DNA of 35,409 nucleotides, from NCBI GenBank assembly GCA_009176605.1, contig SEYY01004950.1, positions 1-35,409 on the forward strand, given 5' to 3'. Numbering within the stretch: the first letter of the stretch is position 1; the number at the start of each line of letters is the position of its first letter. Shown piece by piece: positions 14,350 through 29,400 of the stretch. The notes below the pieces were generated by a model. It ran no database searches and was not told the DNA's origin. It worked only from the letters and a program-made list of their open reading frames with translations. This DNA comes from Armadillidium nasatum (Eukaryota > Arthropoda > Malacostraca > Isopoda > Armadillidiidae). The position numbers and the translations under genes are program-made.

Positions 14350-14550
14350 TAGGGATGGAGTGAAGTATCGGTATCGGTAAGTATCGGCATCAGTGAATTT
14401 GGAAGCGTGGTATCGGTATCGGTAAATTTGAAAGTCTTAGTATCGGTAGCGGCATATTTTTAGGTATCAGTAATTTGAAATCTTGGTATCGGTATCGGTG
14501 AATTTGGAAGTCTTGGTATCGGTGAAAATTTTGGTATCGCTCCATCCCTA
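14350..14550. mobile_element. hAT-like MITE, 201 bp, with internal minisatellite
   Basis: Begins TAGGGATGGAGTGAAGTATC and ends with an inverted match of the first 11 bases (ggagcgata on the other strand after TAGGGAT). The 8 bases on each side are atatatat, consistent with an 8-bp target duplication but also with the AT context. The interior is built from about five imperfect units of the form GGTATCGGTATCGGTGAATT plus TGGAAGTCTT. No coding capacity. Confidence 0.7.
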
Positions 14551-14848
14551 ATATATATATATTACAAAGAATGTATAAAATTTAAAGAACTATGACACAA
14601 CTGTAAGAGTGACAAATTTTATTACAACTGAAAATACTTTTTATTATAAAGTCAAAAAAGAAAAAGTGAATTTTGTAATACAAAATTAATTAAAAATTAA
14701 GAAATTTTAACTATTCAACTTATGAAGATTTTCATCATTTTGAAATTAAGAAGAAAAAAATAAAAAAAAAAAAAAACACGAAACAAAAATGTAATTTTTT
14801 AATTAAAAGAATTCAAAATAAAAAAGAGAATGGAATTTTAAAATAATG
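14551..14848. other. 3' flank of paralog A
   Basis: AT-rich non-coding sequence homologous to 25,290-25,601 beside paralog B (shared 'gtaagagtgacaaattttat', 'ttattataaagtcaaaaaag'). It contains minus-strand AATAAA-type hexamers at homologous places in both copies (ttttattacaact and tttttattataaagtc), plausible polyadenylation signals. Confidence 0.45.
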
Positions 14849-17800
14849 TCAACAATGTCGACTTCTTTTAGTTTCTGTTGAATTAATTTGAAGAGAAGAT
14901 TCAAGTTTCCTTTTCAGGTCGGACTTTCTGTATGTTGTTGTGTTCGGCAAAAATGTTTATAAAATGTTTGCAATCTTAAATGAAACTTGAACAACCATCA
15001 CAAGGATGAAAGTTATCTAAATGCAATCCAAATCCTCGATTATCGGCACTCCAAGTTTTTAAGCAATTGACATCCGAGAAATTACTTCTATTTAATGCTC
15101 CTTTTGAAATATTAAAAATTGTTCTTCCCATTTCTTCGATAGACCATTTGCTGTCAAAAAGTTTAAAAATTCCTCAATTTTTTTTTCCCTATTACAAACA
15201 CTGTAAAACCCCTCCGAGACACTTCTGTAAACACAACTGTCAAATAAGGCTTTTTTTAGTAATTCCTTTTTTAAGCTTCTTGTGAACGCCTGTCCAAGTA
15301 AAGAATTTGTCAACATCATCATATCTCTGACTGAAAATTAACTTCAAACATATGTTATTTATCTTTAAGGGAATCTTTTTCTTGAACTCACTCATTTCTG
15401 TTTTGGAGGAGAAACACCAACCTAAAAGTTCTTCCATTTCATCCCACCTGTTTTCCATTACAAAATATTCAATAAGGTTAAGACTTTTAAACAGTAAATC
15501 TTTCTTGTGTCTTTTTATCTCATTCTCAGACAAAGGAAACCCATTGAAAAATTCTTTTATATCATTTAATTTGGTATTTTCTTCAGTAATCTGAGTATAG
15601 AGATTAAGTTCCTTTGTCAAAAGAGAATAAAACTCCCTAACTTCCTCTTTTGAAAATTGGGTCCAATTGACCAATTTCTTGACAAAATCTCCTTTACCAT
15701 TTAATATAAAAGAAACACAGGAAGAAAATATCTTTCCTTCTACATTAAATACTAAAAGTCTTTTAAAGTTTTTCACTTCCGTTTCTGTCAGTTCTGCCCA
15801 TCGAATGAATGCATCTACTTCATGATAATTGTCTTTTGTGCAACAAGTTTACTGTAGTATTCAATCACTTTCTCACTAAATGCAACCTGTCTTTTGAAAT
15901 CTTTACTTTCTTCTTTAGAGAGAGCGCTCCATTTAATGATTCTTTTATGTAAACTTAAATCAATTCTAAAAAATAACTCGCCCACATGATGTACCATTTC
16001 AAATGCCAAATCTTTTTTAAATTTTACTATTTCTTCATCTGAAGAAAAAATCCACTCCAAAAAGAAATCAATATCTTGAAAATCAACTTTTGATAATGAG
16101 TATGTCAAATCCAACGCAAAGTCTTCTACATTTAAAACTAAACTTCTTTTAAAATTTTGAATTTCATTTGAAGACAGAGCCCATTCCAAACTCTTATCAA
16201 TACATTTTATTTTACGAGAGTACAAATGAAGTTTAAACATTTCCCACACATATAATAAGAAATTTTTCAGCCATTCTTTTATCTCTTCGGCAGAAAAAGC
16301 CCAATTCAGAATCTTTTGAAACTCTTTCCCCTTATTGTCAAGAACTAAAAAAATAAAACTTCTTTTACATCCTTATCATTAAATAGTTCCTTTTTGAAAC
16401 TTTCAATTCTTCCTTTCGGTACACAACATTCAATAAACAAATCAATTCTCCTTAGATCACAAGCCTCAAAGGATATTTTACCTATCCTATTCCCTTGTAA
16501 CCTTACAATATCGGATTTCTCTTCCAAGGTTGCACTTGAAAAAATCAGTCGTATAATTTTTTCATCTTCAATGGTAAATGGAGAATCAAAAAGCTCACAT
16601 ATTACATACGAGAATTTTAAACGTTCAAAATCTGAGTGAAAGGTCAAATATAAAATAATCATCAATCTCTTGGTCAGTAAACACACTAAGCATATTTCTT
16701 TTATTTATTCCTTCAAAGCGGAAGAAAAACCTTTTTAAAGATGGAGAACTTTGAATCCAAAAATCTCTCAAAATGTTATGATAATCACATAACTTACGAG
16801 ATAATTTATTTTTCATTAACCTCACTATCTGATGGAGAAGTAAACAAAATCCAGTTTTCGGTAACACTTCCCAAAATTGACTCACTATACTCATAAACAT
16901 GTGTTGATAAGGCCAACTTAATGAATGAAACAATACATAATGCAACATAACTGGCTCGAAGAACACCATTAACTGCCTCTCATCTAAATAATAAAACAAA
17001 AATATTGCAATTTTAAGATATTTCTGAAATGGTAAAAATAACTGAAGAGGAAACAAATAATTTCTTTTGAGTCTTCCAAAGGATTCAATGTCACACATTA
17101 ATTTTATCAACTTTTTTCTAGTAAAAATCAGAGCCTCCTCTTTATCTGACTCATTCAGCTCTTCAAAACACCTTTTGAATGCAACATCACTGCGATTTCT
17201 ATTGAAAACATTATAACCTAAAGTATTCTTAAATTTGTAAAATGAAAAAGTATCATTCCTTCCTTCCATTTTAATTTGAAGTTCTCCCAACAAAAAGTAA
17301 GACCATAAATCGGCCATCTTGTTGCGTCCACGGATACGAAAACCATTACAATATACTTCATTTTCAATTTGGGTCTCTTGTCTTCTGGTAATTGCTCCCA
17401 TAAAGCAGGAATAACATCAGACAAACAATAATAACAAGCAATGCAAAATTTAAGGGAAGGGCTTAATTCAGTGTCCTTTAAAATCTCTCTCGCTGCCTTT
17501 TCTTTATTAAGTATTCCTTTTGAGGTAAAAAAAGTACTTCTGAGGAAGGAACAACTGTACTCGAAGGGCAAACCAAATTCCTCATTATGAAATTTTGCCC
17601 AATCTATAGACTGAGTTAGACAAAAAGTAAATACAGGTATTGGTATTTTTTTTCTCAATCCAAAAGGAAATTTCTCCATTTCATCTAATACTTTTTTCTG
17701 CATATTTTTAAACCACGTTTTGCTTCTATAATGCCACAAACTATCATAGTGATCATGATCTTGCAGTCTTAAAATTTCTTTTTTGAACTCTAATTTGTTT

Positions 17801-17855
17801 GCAAGCTCAATGGCAATTTGAATTCCACAAAGTTCTTCCAAACGTGAAACCATTT
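14849..17855 (-). pseudogene. Uncharacterised helical-repeat protein, paralog A (frameshifted)
   Basis: Single large coding exon of about 1,000 codons on the minus strand, starting at ATG 17,853 just after an acceptor (GGTTTCTTTTCTAG, AG at 17,857-17,856) and ending KRSRHC-stop at 14,849. The N-terminal part reads [20 protein letters not shown] and LSPSLKFCIACYYCLSDVIP. The C-terminal 500 residues are roughly ten repeats of about 42 residues with the pattern W-x-(F/A)-S-x-x-E-x-x-x-F-K-K, for example LEWIFSSDEEIVKFKKDLAF. A C-terminal module has CDGC and DC. Frame breaks against paralog B: a net 7-base loss near 17,350, a 31-base difference near 16,660, a 4-base loss near 16,350, and breaks near 15,825, 15,260 and 15,100; there is also a stop in the C-terminal module. 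No known catalytic motif. Function unknown. Confidence 0.6.
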
Positions 17856-17877
17856 CTAGAAAAGAAACCAGTAAAAA

Positions 17878-18050
<173 letters not shown>

Positions 18051-18082
18051 ACTTGCCGATACCGATACTTCACTCCATCCTA
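18051..18082 (-). mobile_element. Solo end of the 201-bp MITE, inverted
   Basis: On the minus strand it reads TAGGATGGAGTGAAGTATCG then GTATCGGCAAGT, matching the left end of the MITE at 14,350 with one missing G, then passes into (AT)n. Only one end is present. It faces the MITE at 14,350 across paralog A. Confidence 0.75.
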
Positions 18083-18086
18083 ATAT

Positions 18087-18328
18087 ATATATAAAGATGG
18101 TGCTTGGAACCCCTACTGGGCTACTCAGCATATTGCTGGGATGCTCCTAGGTTACAGTAGCAACCAACCAAAGTCAAGAAAAGATAACATGGGCACAACA
18201 AAACTGTTGCAACGAAATTAGCAATATAGGACAGAGAAAAATTTTCCGCATGCCAAGATTCGAAACCATTGACAACAGCGTCGCCGTTAGACAATGTACA
18301 GAGTGCTCTACCACCAAGCTACGCCGCC
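18087..18328 (-). mobile_element. tRNA-derived SINE (candidate)
   Basis: On the minus strand a tRNA-like head starts near 18,328: GGCGGCGTAGCTTGGTGG, where TAGCTTGGTGG fits an RNA polymerase III A box (TRGCNNAGYNGG), and GGTTTCGAATCTTGG at 18,267-18,253 fits a B box (GGTTCGANNCC) with an extra T. The A-to-B spacing is slightly larger than in a tRNA. A unique body of about 160 bases follows and ends CACCATCTT(TA)n next to the solo MITE end. The base composition is clearly less AT-rich than the surroundings. Not a functional tRNA: the anticodon arm cannot be drawn convincingly. Confidence 0.6.
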
Positions 18329-20650
<2,322 letters not shown>

Positions 20651-21180
20651 TTTCTTAATGGAGAAAGTCCTATTTATCAGGTTCCTCACCATCAGAAGGA
20701 CAGCTAATTCTCTTACTATAGATCACAGGTCTAGTGTTCCTAGAGATCCTAATTTTATTGTTAATATTCTGTATAACGCTCCATCTATCTGGAGTCCTAT
20801 CTACCTCTATAGACCTTGCTCTCTCAAATTACTGCCTAGGCGAGTCACTTATTCTATTTACCCCCTTTACCTTACCCCTCTCTACTTCTTGCCTACATGA
20901 GTCCCTATTCTGCACAAAATCCCTACTAACCTTTTTCCTAACACTTCCCTCCCTTCTCAACTCAGAAACCTTTCACTTAGCCTACCTTCTTCTAACTGCA
21001 AAGATTCAAAAGTTTCATTCCCTTTTATCTCAGCCAACTCCTTACTTAAAGAAACCCATTCACTCTGTCTACCTACTTCCAGCTGCAAAGATTCAGATCT
21101 TTCATCTCAGCCAACTTCTCACTTAACCTTTCAATCTCCTTCCTCATTGACATGTTCAGCTTTCAGAATACAAAATACAT
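20651..21180 (-). pseudogene. Probable LINE ORF1-like coiled-coil fragment
   Basis: Minus strand from 21,162: MSMRKEIERLSEKLAEMKDL, a shift, then ESLQLEVGRQSEWVSLSKEL, AEIKGNETFESLQLEEGRLS. Heptad-like Leu/Glu/Lys-rich wording repeats twice, reflecting an internal repeat of about 80 bases (AGCTGCAAAGATTCA wording at about 21,001 and 21,081 on the plus strand). Farther on it reads NKIRISRNTRPVI. A coiled coil next to a LINE fragment suggests an ORF1 relic; this is inference. Confidence 0.4.
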
Positions 21181-21654
21181 TCAGTAACATGCTCTCCTCT
21201 CACAATTCAACAGATAGATACCACATACAACACAAATACTCAAATTAAAATTAAACTACTAAAGTTGTACTAATAATTAAAAAAAAAATTTTTTTTTTTA
21301 AATAGGCCTAACTTTAACCTAGAGCTCTCAACAATCTAATTTTGGTAATAAATTAAATATAGGATATATTTTCCAATAAGCCTAACTTTTTTCCTTTACT
21401 TTATCGAATACTTAAATAACTTCCAATAAGACATATTTACTCTGTTTACATCACTGCCTTTAATTAAAGTTAACAATAAAGACAGATATTCATTTGTTTA
21501 CTAATATAGTCATTTCTGTTATTTATTTAAAGAAATTCATACATTTACAAAGCATTTAATTTTATTTTATTTTTCTACAGAAAATTGTTATACTGTTAAT
21601 TTAAACAAATTTTACCATTTGTTAAATTTATCATTTCTTTTACCTAAGTATTTA
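21181..21654. other. AT-rich sequence without recognisable features
   Basis: Nothing supportable apart from short A/T runs near 21,280-21,300. Confidence 0.5.
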
Positions 21655-21694
21655 GTCATTAATTCACTATATTTTAATGGGAATTTTAACTTAC

Positions 21695-21772
21695 TTGCTC
21701 AGTCTGTCTCTCCTCTTCTGAATCCTAGGAATTTGCAAAGCCAAATCTCTCTCTTTAATTCTCATAAACTAC
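21695..21772 (-). other. Candidate small exon with strong splice donor (block Q copy 1)
   Basis: Minus strand: after a possible acceptor AAAACCTTTAG the sequence reads FMRIKERDLALQIPRIQKRR, DRLSK and ends ACTGAGCAA|GTAAGTTAAAA, a near-consensus donor. The donor and the LALQIPRIQKRR coding are kept in block Q copy 2 (about 29,960-30,045), though there the 5' part differs by small indels. Gene identity unknown; it may pair with the MDKIFLDQIR exon upstream. Confidence 0.3.
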
Positions 21773-21957
21773 TAAAGGTTTTGATATTTAAATAAAAATC
21801 ATTTTATGTTAAACTGAAAAAAAAAAATAAAAAAATAAAAGTATAGTAATAGAAAGCATCAACTTTGATTATAAGAGGTGAAAACACAACTTATTATCAT
21901 TCATTAAGGTCAATGCGATCTACAGGAAGAAATTTTTCTACAACAAAATAAATAAAA

Positions 21958-22197
21958 TCAAGAATAAAAATTTATTAAAATATTATTTAACGCATTAAAT
22001 AAATTAATCCTTAAATAGAATAAGTCTTTCCATGCAATCGCATCTCCCCTGGCTGTTCCTAAACACTGTGCTTCTACTGATGTACGTAATCTACCAGTAA
22101 AATCTGGAATACTTTTTCCACTCCCTTGGACTTGAACACCATCAGTGTATGAGATCATGTTGCATCTAATCTGATCCAGGAAGATTTTATCCATTAC
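21958..22197 (-). other. Candidate exon MDKIFLDQIR (block Q copy 1)
   Basis: Minus-strand frame from about 22,197: VMDKIFLDQIRCNMISYTDG, VQVQGSGKSIPDFTGRLRTS, VEAQCLGTARGDAIAWKDLF. A possible acceptor ATTAATCAG precedes it. The block Q copy at 30,248-30,472 keeps the protein for about 45 residues and then shifts frame through a 2-base difference. Conservation of the frame suggests a former exon. I do not recognise the protein; the exon's 3' border is unclear. Confidence 0.35.
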
Positions 22198-22430
22198 ACT
22201 GATTAATAATATGAAGGTTTCCTACTTTTTCACATCAATATAAAAAATTAAAAATAATAGAATGTAAGGAGTCTATTTCATTTTATAAACATCAATATCA
22301 TTCTCATTGCTTACCAAACCTTTTTATTGGTTTATTTTATGTGGTAAAGAAAACTGAAATTTAATCTTCCCCATTTATCACAATTGGTGAAATAGAATGT
22401 CAATAAATAAATATTTATGTATCTATCATG

Positions 22431-22741
<311 letters not shown>

Positions 22742-23635
22742 CAAGGTATGAATTAATTATTCTATTCTTCGAGAAGTATTTACTTTGTGAAAAATTTTTA
22801 ATTTGAACATTTCCCAAGTATCCATTTGGGCTACTCCAAACAAAACAAGTTGTTAACATATGAAGTAAACACAGAGATATAAGAAGGACATAAGAAGCAG
22901 CTCTTGGTCACTTCACTGCATTTCGAGAAGACTTTTTTCCTTGCATTAATCAAATCCTCGGATCTTCGAGTAAGCGACATTTACGTTAATGTTTTATAGT
23001 TCATTAGCTAATAGGTCCTTAAAAGATTAGGAAATGTTTTATATTTACAAATTGTTCCTGTTACAGAGAACCACCATTTCGGAGCCTATGTATGAGATCT
23101 ACAGGAAGAAATGATTGACTGAAAAAATTTTTTTTCTGCATCACACAGAAAGGAACAGTTAGCTCTCTTTATGTGGAAAACTTTGTAATATCCATTTTCT
23201 CACATTAGACCTTTTTTATTTTTATTACACATTAACTTCAATTCTTTATTTGTATTTTATTTTTATGTGTTTAATTATTTTTGGTAACCAGTGAAATTAC
23301 CTTCATTTTATTTATTTAATTTTTGCATCTCACATTACACCTTCATTTCAGTATTAATAATATAAATTACAAGGGTTATTCCAACTGGCATGAGTGGTTG
23401 TTGTGTGGAGGAGTGTTTGAGATACATTGTGGAATAACTAAAAAAAAAACCACCATTTAATTCCCTTCCTTAAATAATACAACAACTGAACCTATTAAAC
23501 CTACAAGCATGTTAATATATAAACCTAACCAGTAAAAAGTTTAATTAAAATATACCTCTTAAAAAAATTATACAATCTTTCATAAACCCAATTTTTTCCT
23601 AATACATTTTTTTGGTTTCCAAAACACTTGGATTT

Positions 23636-23637
<2 letters not shown>

Positions 23638-23673
<36 letters not shown>
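23638..23673. repeat. poly(T) tract
   Basis: About 36 T inside block Q copy 1; absent from copy 2. Confidence 0.9.
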
Positions 23674-23675
<2 letters not shown>

Positions 23676-24323
23676 TTTTTTTTGTAATTTTTATACTTAA
23701 TTAACTGCTGCTAACTCTAACCAGTTGGTTGCTGCCTGGTCTTTTTCATTCCAATTTTGGTGGAGTGAAAAGCAATCGCAGTGGAAACTTGGTTCCTTTT
23801 TTTTTTTTTTTGTTGACTGGTGGTGGTGTGCTTCTTCCCCAAGTATGTTTCTTGATCAACCGAACAATGTAACCAAACTCACCCAAAAGATAAGCAACCA
23901 TGAAAGTCACCTTTCTTTCTTCTTGATTTTCAGATAGATTGCACCTTTTAACCCCTACATAATTTGGTAGCAGGGCTTAATTCTGACATTTTTGCTGACC
24001 CTTTCCCATTCACTGCAGTGATTGTTTTGTTTTTTCTTTCAAATTATATAAATCAACTGATTTATATAATTTGATTTTAATTATGCCAACCCTGGTTAAA
24101 AGTAGTTCACTAAATATTATTAAATCAGTTATTAAATGAGTTTTCAACATAAAAAATATATATATAATTTGTGGTAGATAGCCGAATGCCAACATATTTG
24201 AACTCTAAAAGTTATTCATTCCCTCTAACTTCTTTTTTATTCACATCAACAGTACTTAATAATTCTATTGAACAAATTAACAATAATAAACTTTTTGAGT
24301 ACATTTATATTTATAGATACTAT

Positions 24324-25289
<966 letters not shown>

Positions 25290-25601
25290 AAACTTAAAGA
25301 ACCATGACAACTGTAAGAGTGACAAATTTTATTACAACTCTTTATTATAAAGTCAAAAAAGAAAAAAGTGAATTTTGTAATAAAAAATTAATTAAAAATT
25401 AAGAAAATTTAACCATTTAACTCATGAGGATTTTCAACATTTTGAAACTGAGAAGACAAAAAAAAGTAAATAAATAAAATAAAATAAAATATAAAAAAAT
25501 AAAAAGGGGGGAAAAAAAAAACATGAAACAAAATGTAAGTTTTTAATTAAAACAATTCCAAACAAAAAAAAAAAAAGAGAGAATGCAATTTTAAAAAAAT
25601 G

Positions 25602-28589
25602 TTAACAATGTCGACTTCTTTTTGTTTCTGTTGAATTAATTTGAAGAGAAGATTCAAGTTTCCTTTTCGGTAAGACTTTCGGTATGTTGTTATATACATC
25701 AAACAATCTTATAAAACGTTTGCAATCTACAATGAATCTTCTACAACCTTTACAATGATGATGGTAATCTAATAGTACAACATTAAATCCTCGATAGTCT
25801 GGACTCGCAATTTTAAAGCAATTGATATCAGAGCAATTACTTATATTTTTGTACTCATAATGCCATATTAAAAAACTTTCTTTCCATTTGTTAGATAATA
25901 AGTCATTTGCGGACAAAAAGTTTAATAATCTCTTAATTCTTCCGTTATAAGTACTGTTCAATTCCAACGAGACAATTTGGTAAATACGACTGTCAAATAT
26001 GGCTTTTTTTAGCAATTCCTCTTTTAAACTGTTGTGAATGCCTATCCAAGTGAAGAATTTGTCAACATCATCATATCTTTGACATGAAATTAACTTCAAA
26101 CATATGTCATTTATATTTAAAGGAATCTCTTTCTTGAAGTCACTTATTTCTGTTTTGGAGGAGAAACACCAACCTAAAAGTTCTTCCATTTCATCCCATC
26201 TGTTTTCAATTATAAAATATTCGAAGAGGTTAATGCTTTTAAACAGTAAATCTTTCTTGTGTCTTTTTATCTCATTCCTCAGACAAAGGAAACCCATTGA
26301 AAAATTCTTTTATAATCATTTAATTTGGTATTTTTTTCAGTAATCTGAGTATAGAGATTAAGTTCCTCTGGCAAAAGAGAATAAAACTCCCTAACTTCCT
26401 CTTTTGAAAATTGGGTCCAATTAACCAATTCCTTAACAAAATCTCCTTTACCATTTAATATAAAAGAAACACAGGAAGAAAATATCTTTCCCTCTACATT
26501 AAATACTAAAAGTCTTTTAAAGTTTTTCACTTCCGTTTCTGACAGTTCTGCCCATTCAATGAATGCATCTACTTCATGATAATTGTTTTTGTCCAACAAG
26601 TTTACTGTAGTATTCAATCACTTTCTCATTAAATGCAAGTTCTCTTTTGAAATCTTTACTTTCTTCTTCAGAGAGAGCGCACCATTTAATGATTTTTTTA
26701 GGTAAATTTAAATGAATAACAGAAAATAACTCGCCCAAATGACGTACCATTTCAAATGCCAAATCTTTTTTTAAACTTTACCAATTCTACATCTGAAGAA
26801 AAAATCCATTCCAAAAAGAAATCAATTTCTTGAAATTCAACTATTGTTAATGAGTATGTCAAATGCCACGCATAGTCTATATTTGAAACTAAACTTCTTT
26901 TTAAATTTTTAATTTCATTTGAAGACAGAGCCCATTCCAAACTCTTATCAAAACATTTTATTTTATGAGAGTACAAATGAAATTCAAACTCTTTGCCACA
27001 CATATAATACAAAATTTTTTAACCATTCTTTTATCTCTTCAGCAGAAAAAGCCCAATTCAGAATCTTTTGAAACTCTTTCCCCTTATTGTCAAGAGCTAA
27101 AGAAAATAAAACATACTTCTTTACATCCATATCATTAAATAGTTCCTTTTTGAAACTTTCAATTCTTCCTTCTGGTAAACAACATTCGATAAACAAATCA
27201 ATTCTCCTTAGATCACAAGCCTTAAAGGATAGTTCACCTATCCTATTACCTTGAAACCTTACAATATTCCATTTCTCTTCCAAGGTTGCACTTGAAAAAA
27301 TCAGTTGTATAATTTTTTTATCTTCAATGGTAAATGGAGAATCAAAAAGCTCACATATTATGTACGAGCAATCTAACTGTTCAAAATCTAAGTGAAGGAC
27401 AGTTAATAAACTAAGCTTCTCTCTTTTATTTATTCCTTCAAAGCGGATGAAAAACCTTTTTAAATATGGAGAACTTTGAATCCAAAAATCTCTCAAAATG
27501 TTATGATAATCACATAACTTACGAGATAATTTATTTTTCATTAAACTCACTATCCTGTAGATAAGCAAACAAAATACAGTGTTCGGTAACACTTCCCAGA
27601 ATTGACTCACTATACCCATAAAAAAGTGTTGATAAGGCCAACTTAATGAATAAAACGAATACATAATGCAACATAGCTGGCTGGAAGAACACCAACAACT
27701 GCCTCTCATCTAAATGGTGAAGCAAAAATATTGCCATTTCAAGATATTTCTGAAATGGTAAATGTAACTGAAGAGGAAACACATAATTACTTTTGAGTCT
27801 ACGAAAGGTTTCCTTATTACATATTAAGAATCTAAACCTCCTTCTAGTAAAAATCAGAGCCTCCTCTTTTTCTGTCTCATTCAATTCTTCAAAGCACTTT
27901 TTGAATGCCACATCACTGAAGTTTCTATGAGACACATTATAATCTAAAGTCTTCTTAAATTTGTATAATGGAAAACTGTCATCCGTATCTTCCATTATAA
28001 ATTGAAGTTCTCCCATAAAAAAACAGGACCATAAATCGGCCATCTTATTGCGCCCATCGATACAAAAACCATTTTCAAGCAAATACCTTATTTTCAACTT
28101 TGGGTGTCTCTTGTCTTCTGGTAATTGCTCCCATAAAACAGGAATAACATCAGACAAACAGTAATGACAAGCTATACAAAATTTAAGGGAAGGGCTTAAT
28201 TCAGTGTCCTTTAAAATCTCTCTTGCAGCCTTTTCTTCATCAAGTATTCCTTTTGAGGTAAAGAAAGAACTTCTGAGGAAGGAACAACTATAATCGAAGG
28301 GCAAATCAAACTCTTTCCTTATGAAATTTTGCCCATTCTATAGACTGAGTTAGACAAAAAATAACTGCAGGTATTGGTATTTTTTCTCTCAATCCAAAAG
28401 GCAATTTCTCCAATTCATCTACTACTTTCTTCTCCATATCTTCAATCCACGGTTGGCTTGCATCATACCACAAACTATCAAAGATTTCATGAACTTGCAG
28501 TCTTAATATTTCCTTTTTGAACTCTAATTTGTTTGCAAGCTCAATGGCAATTTGAATTCCACAAAATTCTTCCAAACGGAAAACCATTT
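25602..28589 (-). pseudogene. Uncharacterised helical-repeat protein, paralog B (frameshifted)
   Basis: Direct duplicate of the gene at 14,849-17,855, about 995 codons. The ATG at 28,587 follows the acceptor TGATTTCTTTTCCAG (AG at 28,591-28,590). It starts [20 protein letters not shown] and ends KRSRHC-stop at 25,602. The N-terminal part includes LSPSLKFCIACHYCLSDVIP and WEQLPEDKRHPKLK. The C-terminal half has repeats of about 42 residues, such as VDAFIEWAELSETEVKNFKR and LLGWCFSSKTEISDFKKEIP. The C-terminal module reads CSDINCFKIASPDYRGFNVV then HHCKGCRRFIVDCKRFIRLF, with a CxxC plus DC arrangement. Breaks near 28,306, 27,660, 27,000, 26,767 (six A become seven), 26,590, 26,310 and 26,278 each correspond to one extra base. 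Role unknown; a scaffold-like solenoid is my guess. Confidence 0.65.
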
Positions 28590-28605
28590 CTGGAAAAGAA
28601 ATCAG

Positions 28606-28811
<206 letters not shown>

Positions 28812-28859
28812 TTTTAATTATTTATTTTTAAATATTATTTGGAAACTTCTGTAAATGGC

Positions 28860-29400
28860 AACTTTGGTTCTGAGGTACTATTCAGTGAGAGATTGTTTTG
28901 AAGAGACCATTGAAAATACATGTTCTAATAATACATTAAATAATTTTTGCTCTGGATTTGTTGTGCCTTATTAATTGAGTGGTTTAATATAATAAATATC
29001 TTAATTAATATTTTTCTGATATATTAAATAAATTGTCGGTTGTTGCAGTGAGTTTGATTGCCTTGTAATTCTTATGTATAAGGTAATCATAGTGGAAGCT
29101 GAATCTTGATCTAAGTCACCTTAAGTATAGTATACAATTCCAACACCTCACAGCTTCCCAAAGTGGTGTCAGAAGTGGGATATTTCTTGCTGCAATATCA
29201 ATTTTTATAAAGAAGTATAATATATAAACAAAGAAATATGTCATCAAATGGTCATGTGGGTATTGCTATGCCTTTAGACACAGCACCAAATGGTTGCGAG
29301 GGGCTTTCAGAACATAGTGCCTCATACAATCAAGGCATAAGGTCTTTTGATATGAATAATTAAAACCATAGACCAAATGAACCAACCACTCAGTGAATTG
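28860..29400 (+). mobile_element. Gypsy-like LTR, primer-binding site and gag start (relic)
   Basis: An LTR-like stretch ends near 29,145 (caattccaaca). At 29,164-29,181 lies tggtgtcagaagtgggat, complementary to the 3' end of a tRNA-Leu type (…TCTGACACCA), a primer-binding site used by some Ty3/Gypsy elements. A short frame at 29,238-29,363 reads MSSNGHVGIAMPLDTAPNGC, EGLSEHSASYNQGIRSFDMN; after a shift MNQPLSELRAR follows, as a gag start would. The rest of the element is missing. The primer-site match is strong; the LTR borders are not defined. Confidence 0.5.

Noticed and set aside
15067..16639. Plus-strand frames opposite paralog A (and opposite B at 26,104)
   Set aside because: Shadows of the conserved minus-strand coding; no splice or start support.
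18246..18328. Functional tRNA gene
   Set aside because: A and B boxes are present, but the B box has an extra base and no convincing anticodon arm can be drawn; a SINE head fits better.
23725..23937. 70-codon frame rich in Trp and Phe
   Set aside because: Not kept in the sister block at 32,820-33,000, where indels break it.
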